Assembly (NCBI GenBank): GCA_000403215.2
Contig: KE159534.1
Span: 113,477-174,616 of the forward strand
Source: Lachnospiraceae bacterium A4
GTDB lineage: Bacteria > Bacillota > Clostridia > Lachnospirales > Lachnospiraceae
Direction: 5' to 3'
DNA length: 61,140 nucleotides
Part shown: piece by piece, positions 33,733-42,356 of the stretch
Layout: the number at the start of each line of letters is the position of its first letter
Numbering within the stretch: the first letter of the stretch is position 1
The notes under the pieces: model-generated
Databases searched by the model: none
Told to the model about the DNA's origin: nothing
The model's input: only the letters and a program-made list of their open reading frames with translations
Program-made: the position numbers and the translations under genes

Positions 33733-35340
33733 GTGGCGATGCGGAAGCTGAAAAAATACAGGCCAACGAAGTTCAGGGCGAAGGACAGCCGTTACGATAA
33801 GGACGCCGCCGATTTTGCCGTGATGTTCATCGAGAGCCTCTGCCACACCAAGGGGACATGGGCAGGGAAGCCCTTTGAGCTGATTGAATGGCAGGAGCAG
33901 ATCATCCGTGACATTTTCGGCACTCTGAAACCGAACGGCTACCGCCAGTTCAACACGGCCTATGTGGAGATACCGAAAAAGCAGGGGAAGTCGGAGCTTG
34001 CCGCTGCCGTGGCGCTGCTTTTGACCTGCGGGGACGGGGAGGAACGTGCCGAGGTGTATGGGTGCGCCGCCGACCGTCAGCAGGCCACCATCGTTTTTGA
34101 TGTTGCCGCTGATATGGTGCGGATGTGCCCTGCGCTGAATAAGCGGGTGAAGATACTCGCCTCGCAGAAGAGGATTATCTACACGCCCACCAATTCCTTC
34201 TACCAGGTGCTTTCGGCGGAGGCGTATTCCAAGCATGGCTTCAACATCCACGGCGTGGTGTTCGACGAGCTGCACACGCAGCCGAACCGGAAGCTGTTTG
34301 ATGTCATGACCAAGGGCTCCGGGGATGCACGGATGCAGCCGCTGTATTTCCTCATCACCACGGCGGGGACGGACACCCATTCCATCTGCTACGAGACGCA
34401 CCAGAAGGCGAAGGACATTTTAGAGGGCAGGAAGATTGACCCAACCTTCTACCCTGTCATCTATGGCGCAGATGAGGCAGACGACTGGACGGACTCGAAG
34501 GTGTGGAGGAAAGCCAATCCGTCCTTAAACATCACGGTGGGGATTGACAAGGTGGAGGCCGCCTGCGAGTCGGCAAAGCAGAACCCCGGTGAGGAGAACA
34601 GCTTCCGGCAGCTCCGACTGAATCAGTGGGTGAAACAGGCGGTGCGGTGGATGCCCATGGACCGGTGGGACGCCTGCGCTTTCCCCGTTTCCGAGGACGG
34701 CCTGGAGGGGCGCGTCTGCTACGGCGGGCTGGACTTATCCTCCACCACGGACATCACGGCGTTCGTGCTGGTGTTCCCGCCGCTGGATGAGGAGGACAAA
34801 TACTGCATCCTGCCGTACTTCTGGGTGCCGGAGGAGACGCTGGAGCTGCGTGTGCGGCGCGACCATGTCCCCTATGATGTGTGGGAGCGGCAGGGGAAGC
34901 TGATGACCACGGAGGGGAACGTGGTGCATTACGGCTATATTGAAAAATATATCGAGAGGCTTGGCGAACGGTTCAACATCCGTGAGATCGCCTTTGACCG
35001 GTGGGGCGCGGTGCAGATGGTGCAGAACCTGGAGGGGATGGGCTTTACGGTGATCCCGTTCGGGCAGGGCTTCAAGGATATGTCCCCGCCCACCAAGGAG
35101 CTGATGAAGCTGGTGCTGGAGCAGATGGTCGCCCACGGCGGGCATCCGGTCCTCCGGTGGATGATGGACAACATCTTCATCCGCACCGACCCTGCGGGGA
35201 ACATCAAGGCGGACAAGGAAAAGTCCACGGAGAAGATTGACGGGGCGGTGGCCGCCATCATGGGGCTTGACCGGGCAATCCGCTGCGGGAACGTGTCCGT
35301 GGAAAGCGTCTACGACACCCGCGGTCTCCTCATCCTGTAG
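33733..35340 (+). CDS. Phage terminase large subunit
   Basis: A 535-residue DNA-packaging motor. The ATPase domain has VEIPKKQGKSELAAAVALLL (Walker A) and IHGVVFDELHTQP (Walker B). The C-terminal RNase H-like nuclease has YGGLDLSSTTDITAFVLV with the first catalytic Asp, and AFDRWGAVQMV. The start chosen is GTG 33733, 8 nt after GGAGG; ATG 33727 is only 2 nt from the ribosome site and ATG 33739 is 14 nt away. It heads the head-morphogenesis operon. Confidence 0.94.
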   Translation: MAMRKLKKYRPTKFRAKDSRYDKDAADFAVMFIESLCHTKGTWAGKPFELIEWQEQIIRDIFGTLKPNGYRQFNTAYVEIPKKQGKSELAAAVALLLTCGDGEERAEVYGCAADRQQATIVFDVAADMVRMCPALNKRVKILASQKRIIYTPTNSFYQVLSAEAYSKHGFNIHGVVFDELHTQPNRKLFDVMTKGSGDARMQPLYFLITTAGTDTHSICYETHQKAKDILEGRKIDPTFYPVIYGADEADDWTDSKVWRKANPSLNITVGIDKVEAACESAKQNPGEENSFRQLRLNQWVKQAVRWMPMDRWDACAFPVSEDGLEGRVCYGGLDLSSTTDITAFVLVFPPLDEEDKYCILPYFWVPEETLELRVRRDHVPYDVWERQGKLMTTEGNVVHYGYIEKYIERLGERFNIREIAFDRWGAVQMVQNLEGMGFTVIPFGQGFKDMSPPTKELMKLVLEQMVAHGGHPVLRWMMDNIFIRTDPAGNIKADKEKSTEKIDGAVAAIMGLDRAIRCGNVSVESVYDTRGLLIL

Positions 35341-35341
35341 G

Positions 35342-35462
35342 GCTAAAATGCACAAATCCCGCCGTGGATGTTTGTCTAAGATACTGCCGGAATCCGCTTG
35401 CGATTCTGTGGCTTCAGAGCGAATATGTCACTTACCGGGAAGCTATCCCGGAAAACAGGAGA
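35342..35462 (+). repeat. Intergenic cassette repeat C (diverged)
   Basis: AAAATGCACAAAT with GATGTTTGTCTAAGAT, then GCTTGCGATTCTGTGGC and CAGAGCGAATATGTCACTTACC. The layout matches copy D though the sequence has drifted. It lies between the large terminase and the 54-residue gene. Confidence 0.7.
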
Positions 35463-35475
35463 CGGAGGTATTGTG

Positions 35476-35640
35476 ATGAGGGCATACGGTGAAATGGAGA
35501 TGCATGGGAAATATACGCTGGAGGATTTCGGCGGCTGGTCGAGGAACCACACCAAAGCGGCATCTATCCGCAGGTGGAAGCGGCCGCTGAAAAAGAGGGC
35601 GAGGCAGGTATGCCGCGCCGCTTTGAGACGGCTGGTCTGA
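35476..35640 (+). CDS. Small basic cassette protein behind repeat C
   Basis: A 54-residue basic protein (MRAYGEMEMHGKYTLEDFGG, then IRRWKRPLKKRARQVC) after CGGAGG. It appears paralogous to the 63-residue protein at 32046. Likely nucleic-acid binding; function unknown. Confidence 0.6.
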   Translation: MRAYGEMEMHGKYTLEDFGGWSRNHTKAASIRRWKRPLKKRARQVCRAALRRLV

Positions 35641-35655
35641 GCGGCTTTTCCGGGG

Positions 35656-35778
35656 CATAAACCACACAAAAACTGCCCCGGATGTTTGTGTAATTTATGC
35701 CCGTAATTGGCTTGCTATTACCGGCATTTAGAGCGAATATGTGTACTACCGAAAGGAAAATCAAAAAAACAAACGGAG
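35656..35778 (+). repeat. Intergenic cassette repeat D (best preserved)
   Basis: CATAAACCACACAAA with TTTGTGTAATTTATG (13 of 15 paired), then GGCTTGCTATTACCGGCATT, TAGAGCGAATATGTGTACTA and CCGAAAGGAAAA. It ends beside the ribosome site of the next gene. Confidence 0.85.
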
Positions 35779-35787
35779 GTAACGCAC

Positions 35788-35973
35788 ATGAAGGTATACG
35801 AATTTATGGAGAAACACGGGATCGGCGAGTCAAGGGTGAGGATTTTTGACGCGGAACTTGGAAAAGAGATTTGCGGGATTTTTGAAACGGGACTCTATTA
35901 CGACTGTGAAGTGTCCGGGGTATATCCGGCGGGCAGGAACACGGTTTTAGAGGTCGCATCGGTAAACGGTTAA
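35788..35973 (+). CDS. Small cassette protein behind repeat D
   Basis: A 61-residue protein (MKVYEFMEKHGIGESRVRIF ... GIFETGLYYDCEVSGVYP) starting at ATG 35788 behind ACGGAGG. The compact alpha/beta pattern suggests a small folded domain; I do not recognise a family with known function. The gene and the repeat in front of it form one clean cassette. Confidence 0.7.
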   Translation: MKVYEFMEKHGIGESRVRIFDAELGKEICGIFETGLYYDCEVSGVYPAGRNTVLEVASVNG

Positions 35974-36027
35974 GACAGGACGGTACAGGGGGCGCTGCTT
36001 CGGCGGCGCCTTCGGGCTGTCCTTTTT
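35974..36027 (+). terminator. Terminator-like hairpin after cassette D
   Basis: Inner GGCGC/GCGCC and outer GACAG/CTGTC pairs, followed by T5. It would separate the cassette gene from the head operon. Confidence 0.5.
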
Positions 36028-36165
36028 GGAAGGGGGATCTGCAGGATTTCAGCGGTTTGTTGGTATTATAATATTTTACAGAATTATACGGGGAATCCTT
36101 GGTGGTTTCTTGTATGGCTATTTTTCCCACACTCCTTTATGCTGTCTGGCAAAGGAGGTGGAAGG

Positions 36166-36462
36166 ATGGACGAGAAGGATTTCCTTGAACTTATCATTTC
36201 GGAACGGATGGGGATGCACCATGACGCCTTTAAAAAGGAATATCCCCTGACAAAGGAGCAGGCAGCAGAAGCGGAAAAGGCAGACCAGGTACATGAGATG
36301 ATGTTTCAGCAGTTAAGTACGGAGCAGAGGAAAATGATGGAACTGTGCGAGGATGTGGCAAATTCGGAAGCCACAAGGGAAAACGAATATTACTACCGGG
36401 CAGGGTTCCGGGACGGGATAAACCTTGACAGGCTGGTAAAGCAGCTCAGGGAAGAAAAATGA
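36166..36462 (+). CDS. Hypothetical helical protein before the portal gene
   Basis: A 98-residue, entirely helical acidic protein starting at ATG 36166 after GGAGGTGGAAGG. It has KEQAAEAEKADQVHEMMFQQ and a C-terminal ENEYYYRAGFRDGINLDRLV resembling the tails of small DUF6809-type proteins; that assignment is weak. Located between the cassettes and the portal gene. Confidence 0.65.
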   Translation: MDEKDFLELIISERMGMHHDAFKKEYPLTKEQAAEAEKADQVHEMMFQQLSTEQRKMMELCEDVANSEATRENEYYYRAGFRDGINLDRLVKQLREEK

Positions 36463-36476
36463 AAACACATACTGCT

Positions 36477-36523
36477 GGCAGGCAGGGCATCGCTCCGGCG
36501 GTGCCTTTTGCCTGTCTGTTTTT
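36477..36523 (+). terminator. Hairpin with U-run just before the portal gene
   Basis: GGCATCGC pairs with GCGGTGCC (one G-U), with an outer CAG/CTG pair, then T5, immediately before the portal ribosome site. It is a terminator or attenuator that would lower read-through from the cassettes. Confidence 0.65.
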
Positions 36524-36543
36524 CGGAAAGGAGCGTGGTGACT

Positions 36544-37890
36544 ATGGGATTATTCAGCGTCCTGTTTCGGGCGAGGGATGCTCCCCAGAACAGGACGTCG
36601 GGGGGCGCCTACAGCTTTTTCCTTGGGAACAGCACCAGCGGGAAAAGGGTGAACGAGCGCACCTCCATGCAGATGACGGCGGTGTACTCCTGCGTCCGGA
36701 TTCTTTCCGAGGCGGTGGCGGGGCTTCCGCTGCACTTTTATAAGTACACGGAGGACGGCGGGAAGGAAAAGGCGGCAGGCCACCCGCTGTATTTTTTACT
36801 CCATGATGAACCGAACCCGGAGATGACTTCCTTCGTGTTCCGGGAAACGCTGATGACGCACCTGCTCCTGTGGGGGAATGCCTACGCACAGATCATCCGT
36901 AACGGCAAGGGGGAGGTCATCGGGCTGTACCCGCTGATGCCGGACCGGATGGGCGTGGAGCGGGATTCCAAAGGGCAGCTCTATTACGAATACACGGTCA
37001 GCATGGAGGACGCGCCCACGGTGAAGGGCAGCACGGTGATCCTGCCGCCCACGGAGGTGCTGCACATCCCCGGCCTTGGCTTTGACGGGCTGGTGGGCTA
37101 TTCCCCCATTGCCATGGCAAAGAACGCCATCGGCATGGCGATAGCCTGCGAGGAGTACGGGGCGAAGTTCTTCGCCAACGGAGCGCAGCCCAGTGGGGTG
37201 CTGGAGCATCCGGGAACGATAAAAGACCCGACCAGGGTGCGGGAGAGCTGGCAGTCCACTTTCGGCGGCAGCCATAATGCCAATAAGGTGGCCGTTTTAG
37301 AGGAGGGGATGAAATACACTCCGATTTCCATCTCGCCGGAACAGGCACAGTTTCTGGAAACGAGGAAGTTCCAGATCAATGAGATAGCGCGGATTTTCCG
37401 TGTGCCTCCGCACATGGTGGGCGACCTGGAAAAGAGCAGCTTCTCCAACATCGAGCAGCAGAGCCTTGAGTTCGTGAAATACACCCTCGACCCGTGGGTG
37501 TCGAGGTGGGAGCAGTCCATGGCGCGGTCGCTGCTGACGGCGGAGGAGAAAAAGAAATATTTTGTGAAGTTCAACGTGGACGGCCTGCTCCGGGGCGACT
37601 ACCAGAGCCGCATGAACGGCTACGCCGTGGGGCGGCAGAACGGGTGGATGTCAGCAAACGACATCCGGGAGCTGGAGAACCTTGACCGCATCCCGGAGGA
37701 TGTGGGCGGCGACCTGTACCTCATCAACGGGAACATGATGCCGCTTTCCATGTCCGGGGCGGCATATCAAAAAGGGAAGGAGGAACCCAATGAAGACGAA
37801 GAAGTTCTGGAACTGGAAGAAAGCGAAGAACCAGGAAACGGGGGTGGAGGAGCGCGTCCTGGAACTGAGCGGCACCATCGCGGAAGATAG
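36544..37890 (+). CDS. Phage portal protein, HK97 type
   Basis: A 448-residue portal. NERTSMQMTAVYSCVRILSE near the N-terminus, LLLWGNAYAQIIRNGKGEVI, and FQINEIARIFRVPPHMVGDL with FSNIEQQSLEFVKYTLDPWV are diagnostic. It forms the dodecameric ring for DNA entry. Start ATG 36544 behind GGAAAGGAG; GTG 36538 is an alternative. Its 3' end overlaps the protease gene by 101 nt in a different frame, an unusually long overlap whose last 34 residues are low-complexity. Confidence 0.95.
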   Translation: MGLFSVLFRARDAPQNRTSGGAYSFFLGNSTSGKRVNERTSMQMTAVYSCVRILSEAVAGLPLHFYKYTEDGGKEKAAGHPLYFLLHDEPNPEMTSFVFRETLMTHLLLWGNAYAQIIRNGKGEVIGLYPLMPDRMGVERDSKGQLYYEYTVSMEDAPTVKGSTVILPPTEVLHIPGLGFDGLVGYSPIAMAKNAIGMAIACEEYGAKFFANGAQPSGVLEHPGTIKDPTRVRESWQSTFGGSHNANKVAVLEEGMKYTPISISPEQAQFLETRKFQINEIARIFRVPPHMVGDLEKSSFSNIEQQSLEFVKYTLDPWVSRWEQSMARSLLTAEEKKKYFVKFNVDGLLRGDYQSRMNGYAVGRQNGWMSANDIRELENLDRIPEDVGGDLYLINGNMMPLSMSGAAYQKGKEEPNEDEEVLELEESEEPGNGGGGARPGTERHHRGR

Positions 37891-38617
37891 CTGGTTCGAC
37901 GATGACGTCACGCCGCAGCTTTTCAAGGATGAGCTGAATGCCGGGAGCGGCGACATCACCGTGTGGATCAACTCGCCGGGCGGCGACTGCGTGGCGGCGG
38001 CACAGATTTATAATATGCTCTCCAACTATAAAGGCAGGGTGACTGTAAAGATTGACGGCATCGCCGCAAGCGCCGCCAGTGTGATTGCCATGGCGGGCGA
38101 CACCGTCCTGGTATCCCCCGTTTCCATGCTTATGATCCACAATCCCGCCACCATGGCCTGGGGCGACCATGCCGAAATGCAGAAAGCGATGGATATGCTC
38201 TCCGAAGTGAAGGAATCCATCATCAACGCCTATGTGTTAAAGACGGGGCTTTCCCGTCCGAAGCTGTCGCACCTGATGGATGCGGAGACATGGATGGATG
38301 CAAACAAGGCGGTGGAGCTTGGCTTTGCGGATGACATCATGGCACGGGCAAAAACGGAACCGGAGGAAGGCGAGGGGGATACGGACGGGGAAGAAAAGAA
38401 ATCCCCTTCTGCCCACAGCTCCATGCTGTTCTCCCGCAGGGCGGCGGACAACGCCCTGCTGAATAAAGTGATTGCCAGATACGGGGAGAAAAAGCCGAAG
38501 GCGGGCGTCGGGGAGCAGGCAAGAATCCCCGCGCCAGAGAAGAAGACTGCACCGGAAACAGAAACCGGCCGTTCCGTGGACGCACTCATGGAGCGGCTTA
38601 ATTTATTGAAACGATGA
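37790..38617 (+). CDS. ClpP-like prohead protease
   Basis: A 275-residue head-maturation protease of the ClpP/S14 fold. Catalytic Ser lies in DGIAASAASVIAMAGD and His in LMIHNPATMAWGD; the acidic partner lies near LMDAETWMDANKAVELGFAD. The oxyanion-strand motif is VWINSPGGDCVAAAQIYNML. The C-terminal 80 residues are a charged tail that may act as a scaffold. Ribosome site GGAAGGAGG. It lies between portal and capsid, as is standard. Confidence 0.94.
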   Translation: MKTKKFWNWKKAKNQETGVEERVLELSGTIAEDSWFDDDVTPQLFKDELNAGSGDITVWINSPGGDCVAAAQIYNMLSNYKGRVTVKIDGIAASAASVIAMAGDTVLVSPVSMLMIHNPATMAWGDHAEMQKAMDMLSEVKESIINAYVLKTGLSRPKLSHLMDAETWMDANKAVELGFADDIMARAKTEPEEGEGDTDGEEKKSPSAHSSMLFSRRAADNALLNKVIARYGEKKPKAGVGEQARIPAPEKKTAPETETGRSVDALMERLNLLKR

Positions 38618-38633
38618 GAAGGAGGATTCCATT

Positions 38634-39851
38634 ATGACGATTCTTGAACTGCGTGAGAAACGTGCGAAGGCATGGGAGGCGGCAAAGGCATTCCTGGATT
38701 CCCACAGGAAGGAGAACGGAGTCCTTTCCGCAGAGGATGACGCCGCATACACGAGGATGGAGCAGGAGATCACAGACCTTGGGAAAGAGATTGCAAGGCT
38801 GGAGCGGCAGGAGGCATTGGATGCGGAACTGAACCGCCCGGTCAACAAGCCCCTCACAGGCAAGCCGGGCGGAAAGGCGGATGCGGACGGCGGGGAGGAT
38901 AAGACGGGGCGCGCCTCTGACGACTACCGGAAGAACTTCTGGAACGCCATGCGCTCCAAGGCGCCGATGCCCGCGGTCACCAATGCCCTGCAGATTGGCA
39001 CGGATTCCGAGGGCGGCTACCTGGTGCCGGATGAATATGAAAGGACGCTGGTGGAGGCTCTGGAGGAGGAGAACATCTTCCGCCAGATGGCGAAGGTCAT
39101 CAAAACTTCCAGCGGCGACAGGAAGATCCCGGTGGTGGCAAGCAAAGGCACGGCATCCTGGATTGACGAGGAGGGCGCATTCCCGGAGAGCGACGACTCC
39201 TTCGGGCAGGTCTCCATCGGCGCTTACAAGTTAGGCACGCTGATCAAGGTTTCCGAGGAACTGTTAAACGACAGCGTCTTTGACCTGCAGTCCTATATCT
39301 CCCGCGAGTTTGCCCGCCGCATCGGGGCGAAGGAAGAGGAGGCGTTCTTCACGGGGGACGGCAAAGGCAAGCCGTTAGGTGTGCTTGCATCAACAGGCGG
39401 CGCGGAAACGGGCGTGACCGCCGCATCCGCCACGGCCGTGACGGCGGATGAGCTGATGGACCTGTATTACTCGCTGAAATCCCCGTACCGCAAGAAATCC
39501 ATGTGGGTACTGAACGATTCCACCATCAAGGCCATCCGCAAGCTGAAGGACAATAACGGGCAGTACCTGTGGCAACCGTCCCTGGCAGCCGGGACGCCGG
39601 ACATGATCCTGGGCCGCCCCATCAAGACCTCGGCGTATATGCCGGCCATGGCCGCGGGCGCAAAGACTATCGCTTTCGGCGACTTTTCCTATTACTGGAT
39701 CGCTGACAGGCAGGGGCGTTCCTTCAAGCGCCTGAATGAGCTGTTCGCTGCAAGCGGGCAGGTGGGATTCCTCGCTTCGCAGCGTGTGGACGGGAAGATG
39801 ATCCTTGCGGAAGCGGTGAAGGTGCTGGAACAGAAAGGGGCTTCGGCTTAA
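38634..39851 (+). CDS. Major capsid protein, HK97 fold
   Basis: A 405-residue capsid protein with an N-terminal coiled-coil delta domain (ARLERQEALDAELNRPVN) likely removed by the protease. The conserved HK97 core follows: GTDSEGGYLVPDEYERTLVE, SKGTASWIDEEGAFPESDDS, LIKVSEELLNDSVFDLQSYI, EEAFFTGDGKGKPLGVL. Full length, with a good ribosome site. Confidence 0.96.
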   Translation: MTILELREKRAKAWEAAKAFLDSHRKENGVLSAEDDAAYTRMEQEITDLGKEIARLERQEALDAELNRPVNKPLTGKPGGKADADGGEDKTGRASDDYRKNFWNAMRSKAPMPAVTNALQIGTDSEGGYLVPDEYERTLVEALEEENIFRQMAKVIKTSSGDRKIPVVASKGTASWIDEEGAFPESDDSFGQVSIGAYKLGTLIKVSEELLNDSVFDLQSYISREFARRIGAKEEEAFFTGDGKGKPLGVLASTGGAETGVTAASATAVTADELMDLYYSLKSPYRKKSMWVLNDSTIKAIRKLKDNNGQYLWQPSLAAGTPDMILGRPIKTSAYMPAMAAGAKTIAFGDFSYYWIADRQGRSFKRLNELFAASGQVGFLASQRVDGKMILAEAVKVLEQKGASA

Positions 39852-39875
39852 GGTTTTTCGGAGGGAGGTGGAAAC

Positions 39876-40151
39876 ATGGCAGTGACGCTGGAAGAAATGA
39901 AGAACTACCTCCGTGTGGACTATGACGAGGACAACGCCCTGATCGAAAGCATCATCGGGGCGTCGGAACGCCTCTGCATGGACGTGGCGCGGATGGATTC
40001 AATGGAGGAGTTTTCTGCTGTGGAAAATGCCAGGATTGCCGTGCTGTATGCGGCGGCCTACCTCTACGAACACCGGGAGGAGGCTGACCACCGCGCCCTC
40101 ACGCTCACCCTGCGAGCTTTGCTCTTCGGGGCCAGGAAGGAGGCGTTCTGA
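39876..40151 (+). CDS. Head-tail connector, gp6-like
   Basis: A 91-residue helical connector (AVTLEEMKNYLRVDYDEDNA, IESIIGASERLC, AVLYAAAYLYEHRE) of the phage gp6-like family that caps the portal. It follows GGAGGTGG and overlaps the next gene by one base. Confidence 0.88.
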   Translation: MAVTLEEMKNYLRVDYDEDNALIESIIGASERLCMDVARMDSMEEFSAVENARIAVLYAAAYLYEHREEADHRALTLTLRALLFGARKEAF

Positions 40152-40492
40152 TGGATGTGGCGGCGATGAACGTGCGGATCATGTTCCAGAAAAATGAAAT
40201 GGTGTCCGATGCCATCGGGAACCATGAAAATGTGTGGACGGACTACTATTCCTGCCATGCCACCGTCAGCGATTCCCTGGGGAAGTCCTCTGTGGAATCC
40301 GAGGCGGCGGGACAGACCGTGGCGCACCCGGACATCAGCTTCACGGTACGTTTCTGTAGGAAAGCAAAGGCTGTGGACACCACGGGCTTCCGTATCCTGT
40401 GGGACGGCGGCATTTATGATATTTTAAAGGTAGACCATCTGAACAATAAAAAACGGGCATTGAAATTCAAGTGTGAGAAAGCGGGGCGGTGA
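40151..40492 (+). CDS. Head closure (head-tail adaptor) protein
   Basis: A 113-residue beta-rich protein (VWTDYYSCHATVSDSL, HPDISFTVRFCRKAKAVDTT, RILWDGGIYDILKVDHLNNK) of the SPP1 gp16/HK97 head-closure type. The order connector, closure, gp10 supports it. Confidence 0.85.
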   Translation: MDVAAMNVRIMFQKNEMVSDAIGNHENVWTDYYSCHATVSDSLGKSSVESEAAGQTVAHPDISFTVRFCRKAKAVDTTGFRILWDGGIYDILKVDHLNNKKRALKFKCEKAGR

Positions 40493-40493
40493 A

Positions 40494-40874
40494 ATGTCGG
40501 ACAGGGTAAGGATTGACCAGCTCGCGGCCGCAGTGATGGAAGGGCTGACGGAGTATGCGGACCTTGCGGCGGATGAGCTGAAAAAGGCAGTGAAGAAGGC
40601 GGGGAATTCCGTGAAGAAGGATATCCAGGAGAATGCACCGAAGGACACGGGCGCCTATGCGAAGAGCTGGTCTGTGAAGAATGTGAAGGAAACTTCCAAC
40701 TCCATTGAGCTGGTGGTGCATTCCGGGAACCGCTACCAGCTCTCGCACCTCCTGGAGTTCGGCCACGCCAAACGGGGCGGCGGGCGCGTCCCCGGAAAGG
40801 CGCACATCGCGCCTGCGGAAGAAAGGGCGGAACAGACGCTGGAGCAGGAGATTGAAAAGGCATTAAGGGGGTGA
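40494..40874 (+). CDS. HK97 gp10-like tail completion protein
   Basis: A 126-residue protein starting at ATG 40494. VKKDIQENAPKDTGAYAKSW and YQLSHLLEFGHAKRGGGRVP are the HK97-gp10 signature. It joins the tail tube to the head. Confidence 0.9.
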   Translation: MSDRVRIDQLAAAVMEGLTEYADLAADELKKAVKKAGNSVKKDIQENAPKDTGAYAKSWSVKNVKETSNSIELVVHSGNRYQLSHLLEFGHAKRGGGRVPGKAHIAPAEERAEQTLEQEIEKALRG

Positions 40875-40881
40875 GGTTATT

Positions 40882-41199
40882 TTGGAAGGGCTTGTAAAAA
40901 TGATAGCGGAGATGGGAATCCCTTTCGCCTATGACCACTTCGCGGAGGGGGAGTCGCCGGAGCCGCCGTTTTTGTGCTACCTCCTGCCGGGGAGCGATAA
41001 CTTTGCGGCGGACGGGAAGGTGTACCACAAGGGCGCAAGCGTGCATCTGGAAATTTACACGGATAAGAAAGACCCGGAGCTGGAGGAGCAGGTGGAGGAT
41101 GTGCTGGATGCGTATGAGGTTTTTTATAATAAATCGGAAACGTGGATCAGCAGCGAGCGGCTCTACGAAGTTCTGTATATTTTTGGATGGGAGGCATGA
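40882..41199 (+). CDS. Minor tail / tail terminator protein
   Basis: A 105-residue protein starting at TTG 40882, 6 nt after AGGGGGTGAGG. PFAYDHFAEGESPEPPFLCY, VYHKGASVHLEIYTDKKDPE and a C-terminal LYEVLYIFGWEA fit the small tail-terminator family found just before the major tail gene. Assignment rests partly on position. Confidence 0.78.
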   Translation: MEGLVKMIAEMGIPFAYDHFAEGESPEPPFLCYLLPGSDNFAADGKVYHKGASVHLEIYTDKKDPELEEQVEDVLDAYEVFYNKSETWISSERLYEVLYIFGWEA

Positions 41200-41202
41200 C
41201 AG

Positions 41203-41802
41203 ATGGCAAATAACAGCAAAAAGAACAAAGTGAAATACAACCTTAAAAATACGCATTATGCGATGCTCAATATTTCGGAGGACGGGGCGGTTTCCTACGG
41301 CACGCCCGTCCCGATGCCGGGCTCAGTGTCCATCTCACTGGACGCCAATGGCGAGCCAGAGAATTTCTATGCGGACGGGACGGCTTATTATGTCATCAAC
41401 AATAACATGGGCTATGACGGCGACCTGGAGCTTGCCATGATCCCGGAGTCATTCCGCAGGGATGCTTTAAGGGAGGAGCTGGACAGCAAGGGCGTGCTGA
41501 TCGAGAACGCCTCGGCGGAGCTTGCGGCGTTTGCGCTGCTCTTTGAGTTTGACGGCGACCAGCGGCACATCCGGCACGTCCTTTACAACTGTTCTGCGTC
41601 CCGCCCCGGCATTGAGGGAAAGACCAATGAGGAGAGCCGGGAGGTGCAGACGGAGACGCTGACCGTCAAGGCCACGCCGCTGGCGGACGGGATGGTGAAG
41701 GCGAAGACCGGGGACTCCACGGATGAGACGGTCTATAAGGACTGGTACAAGGCGGTGTATATGCCCACGGCATCAGATGAAGGAGGGGAGGAAAGCGTAT
41801 GA
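41203..41802 (+). CDS. Major tail tube protein, phi13 family
   Basis: A 199-residue tail tube protein: KYNLKNTHYAMLNISEDG, VPMPGSVSISLDANGEPENF, GYDGDLELAMIPESFRRDAL, GDQRHIRHVLYNCSASRPG. It polymerises around the tape measure protein. It overlaps the chaperone gene by 4 nt. Confidence 0.93.
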   Translation: MANNSKKNKVKYNLKNTHYAMLNISEDGAVSYGTPVPMPGSVSISLDANGEPENFYADGTAYYVINNNMGYDGDLELAMIPESFRRDALREELDSKGVLIENASAELAAFALLFEFDGDQRHIRHVLYNCSASRPGIEGKTNEESREVQTETLTVKATPLADGMVKAKTGDSTDETVYKDWYKAVYMPTASDEGGEESV

Positions 41803-42176
41803 GCATGACGAGGAAGATCGAGATTGACGGGAAGGAAGTGCCGTTCCGGGCATCGGCGGCTGTGCCGCGCATCTACCGGATCAAGTTCCACCGGGATATT
41901 TATAAAGACCTGAGCGCGCTGGAAAAGAGCATTGGGAATAGCGATGAGGAGAATTCCAGCCTGGATTTGTTTTCTTTGGAGCTGTTCGAGAACATCGCTT
42001 TTATCATGGCGAAGCACGCCGACCCTTCCATCCCGGACACGCCGGAGGAATGGCTGGACGGCTTCGGCACGTTCTCCATCTACCAGGTGCTGCCGCAGCT
42101 CATCGAACTGTGGGGGCTGAACGTGAGGACCGATGTGGAGGCTAAAAAAAACTTCGCGCAATTGACCGCCCGATGA
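41799..42176 (+). CDS. Tail assembly chaperone, short form (G)
   Basis: A 125-residue protein (RKIEIDGKEVPFRASAAVPR, DLFSLELFENIAFIMAKHAD) just before the tape measure gene, where siphophages encode the G/GT pair. Its last codons contain an A8 run that lets ribosomes slip into the -1 frame and make an extended form. Coats the tape measure during tail assembly. Confidence 0.9.
   Translation: MSMTRKIEIDGKEVPFRASAAVPRIYRIKFHRDIYKDLSALEKSIGNSDEENSSLDLFSLELFENIAFIMAKHADPSIPDTPEEWLDGFGTFSIYQVLPQLIELWGLNVRTDVEAKKNFAQLTAR
42146..42152 (+). promoter_or_regulatory. Programmed -1 frameshift site in the tail chaperone gene
   Basis: A AAA AAC in the zero frame, within eight consecutive A residues, is a canonical slippery heptamer. 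The -1 frame is open from here to the stop at 42335. Confidence 0.8.
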
Positions 42177-42337
42177 CCACGCCGCTGTTCCTGCTGCGGT
42201 GTGTGCAGCTCGGCATCTCCATCCGGGATCTGGACCTGCTGACCATCGGCATGGTCAACGATATGTATGCGGAGAGCAGCAATGACAGCGCCGACTATTC
42301 CATCATCGCGGGGCAGGACGAATTTGACTTATTTTAA
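42173..42337 (+). CDS. Tail assembly chaperone T extension (-1 frame)
   Basis: 54 codons in the -1 frame (MTTPLFLLRCVQLGISIRDL ... DYSIIAGQDEFDLF). The ATG at 42173 overlaps the stop of the short form, but expression is expected mainly as a GT fusion through the slip at 42146-42152, giving about 180 residues. Arrangement and size match the G/GT system of lambda-like phages. Confidence 0.82.
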   Translation: MTTPLFLLRCVQLGISIRDLDLLTIGMVNDMYAESSNDSADYSIIAGQDEFDLF

Positions 42338-42356
42338 CCGGAAAATATGTGTATGC

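Noticed and set aside
37790-37890. Portal/protease overlap as a sequencing error
   Set aside because: Both frames are coding-like up to their own ends and the protease has a good ribosome site within the portal tail; a true long overlap is simpler.
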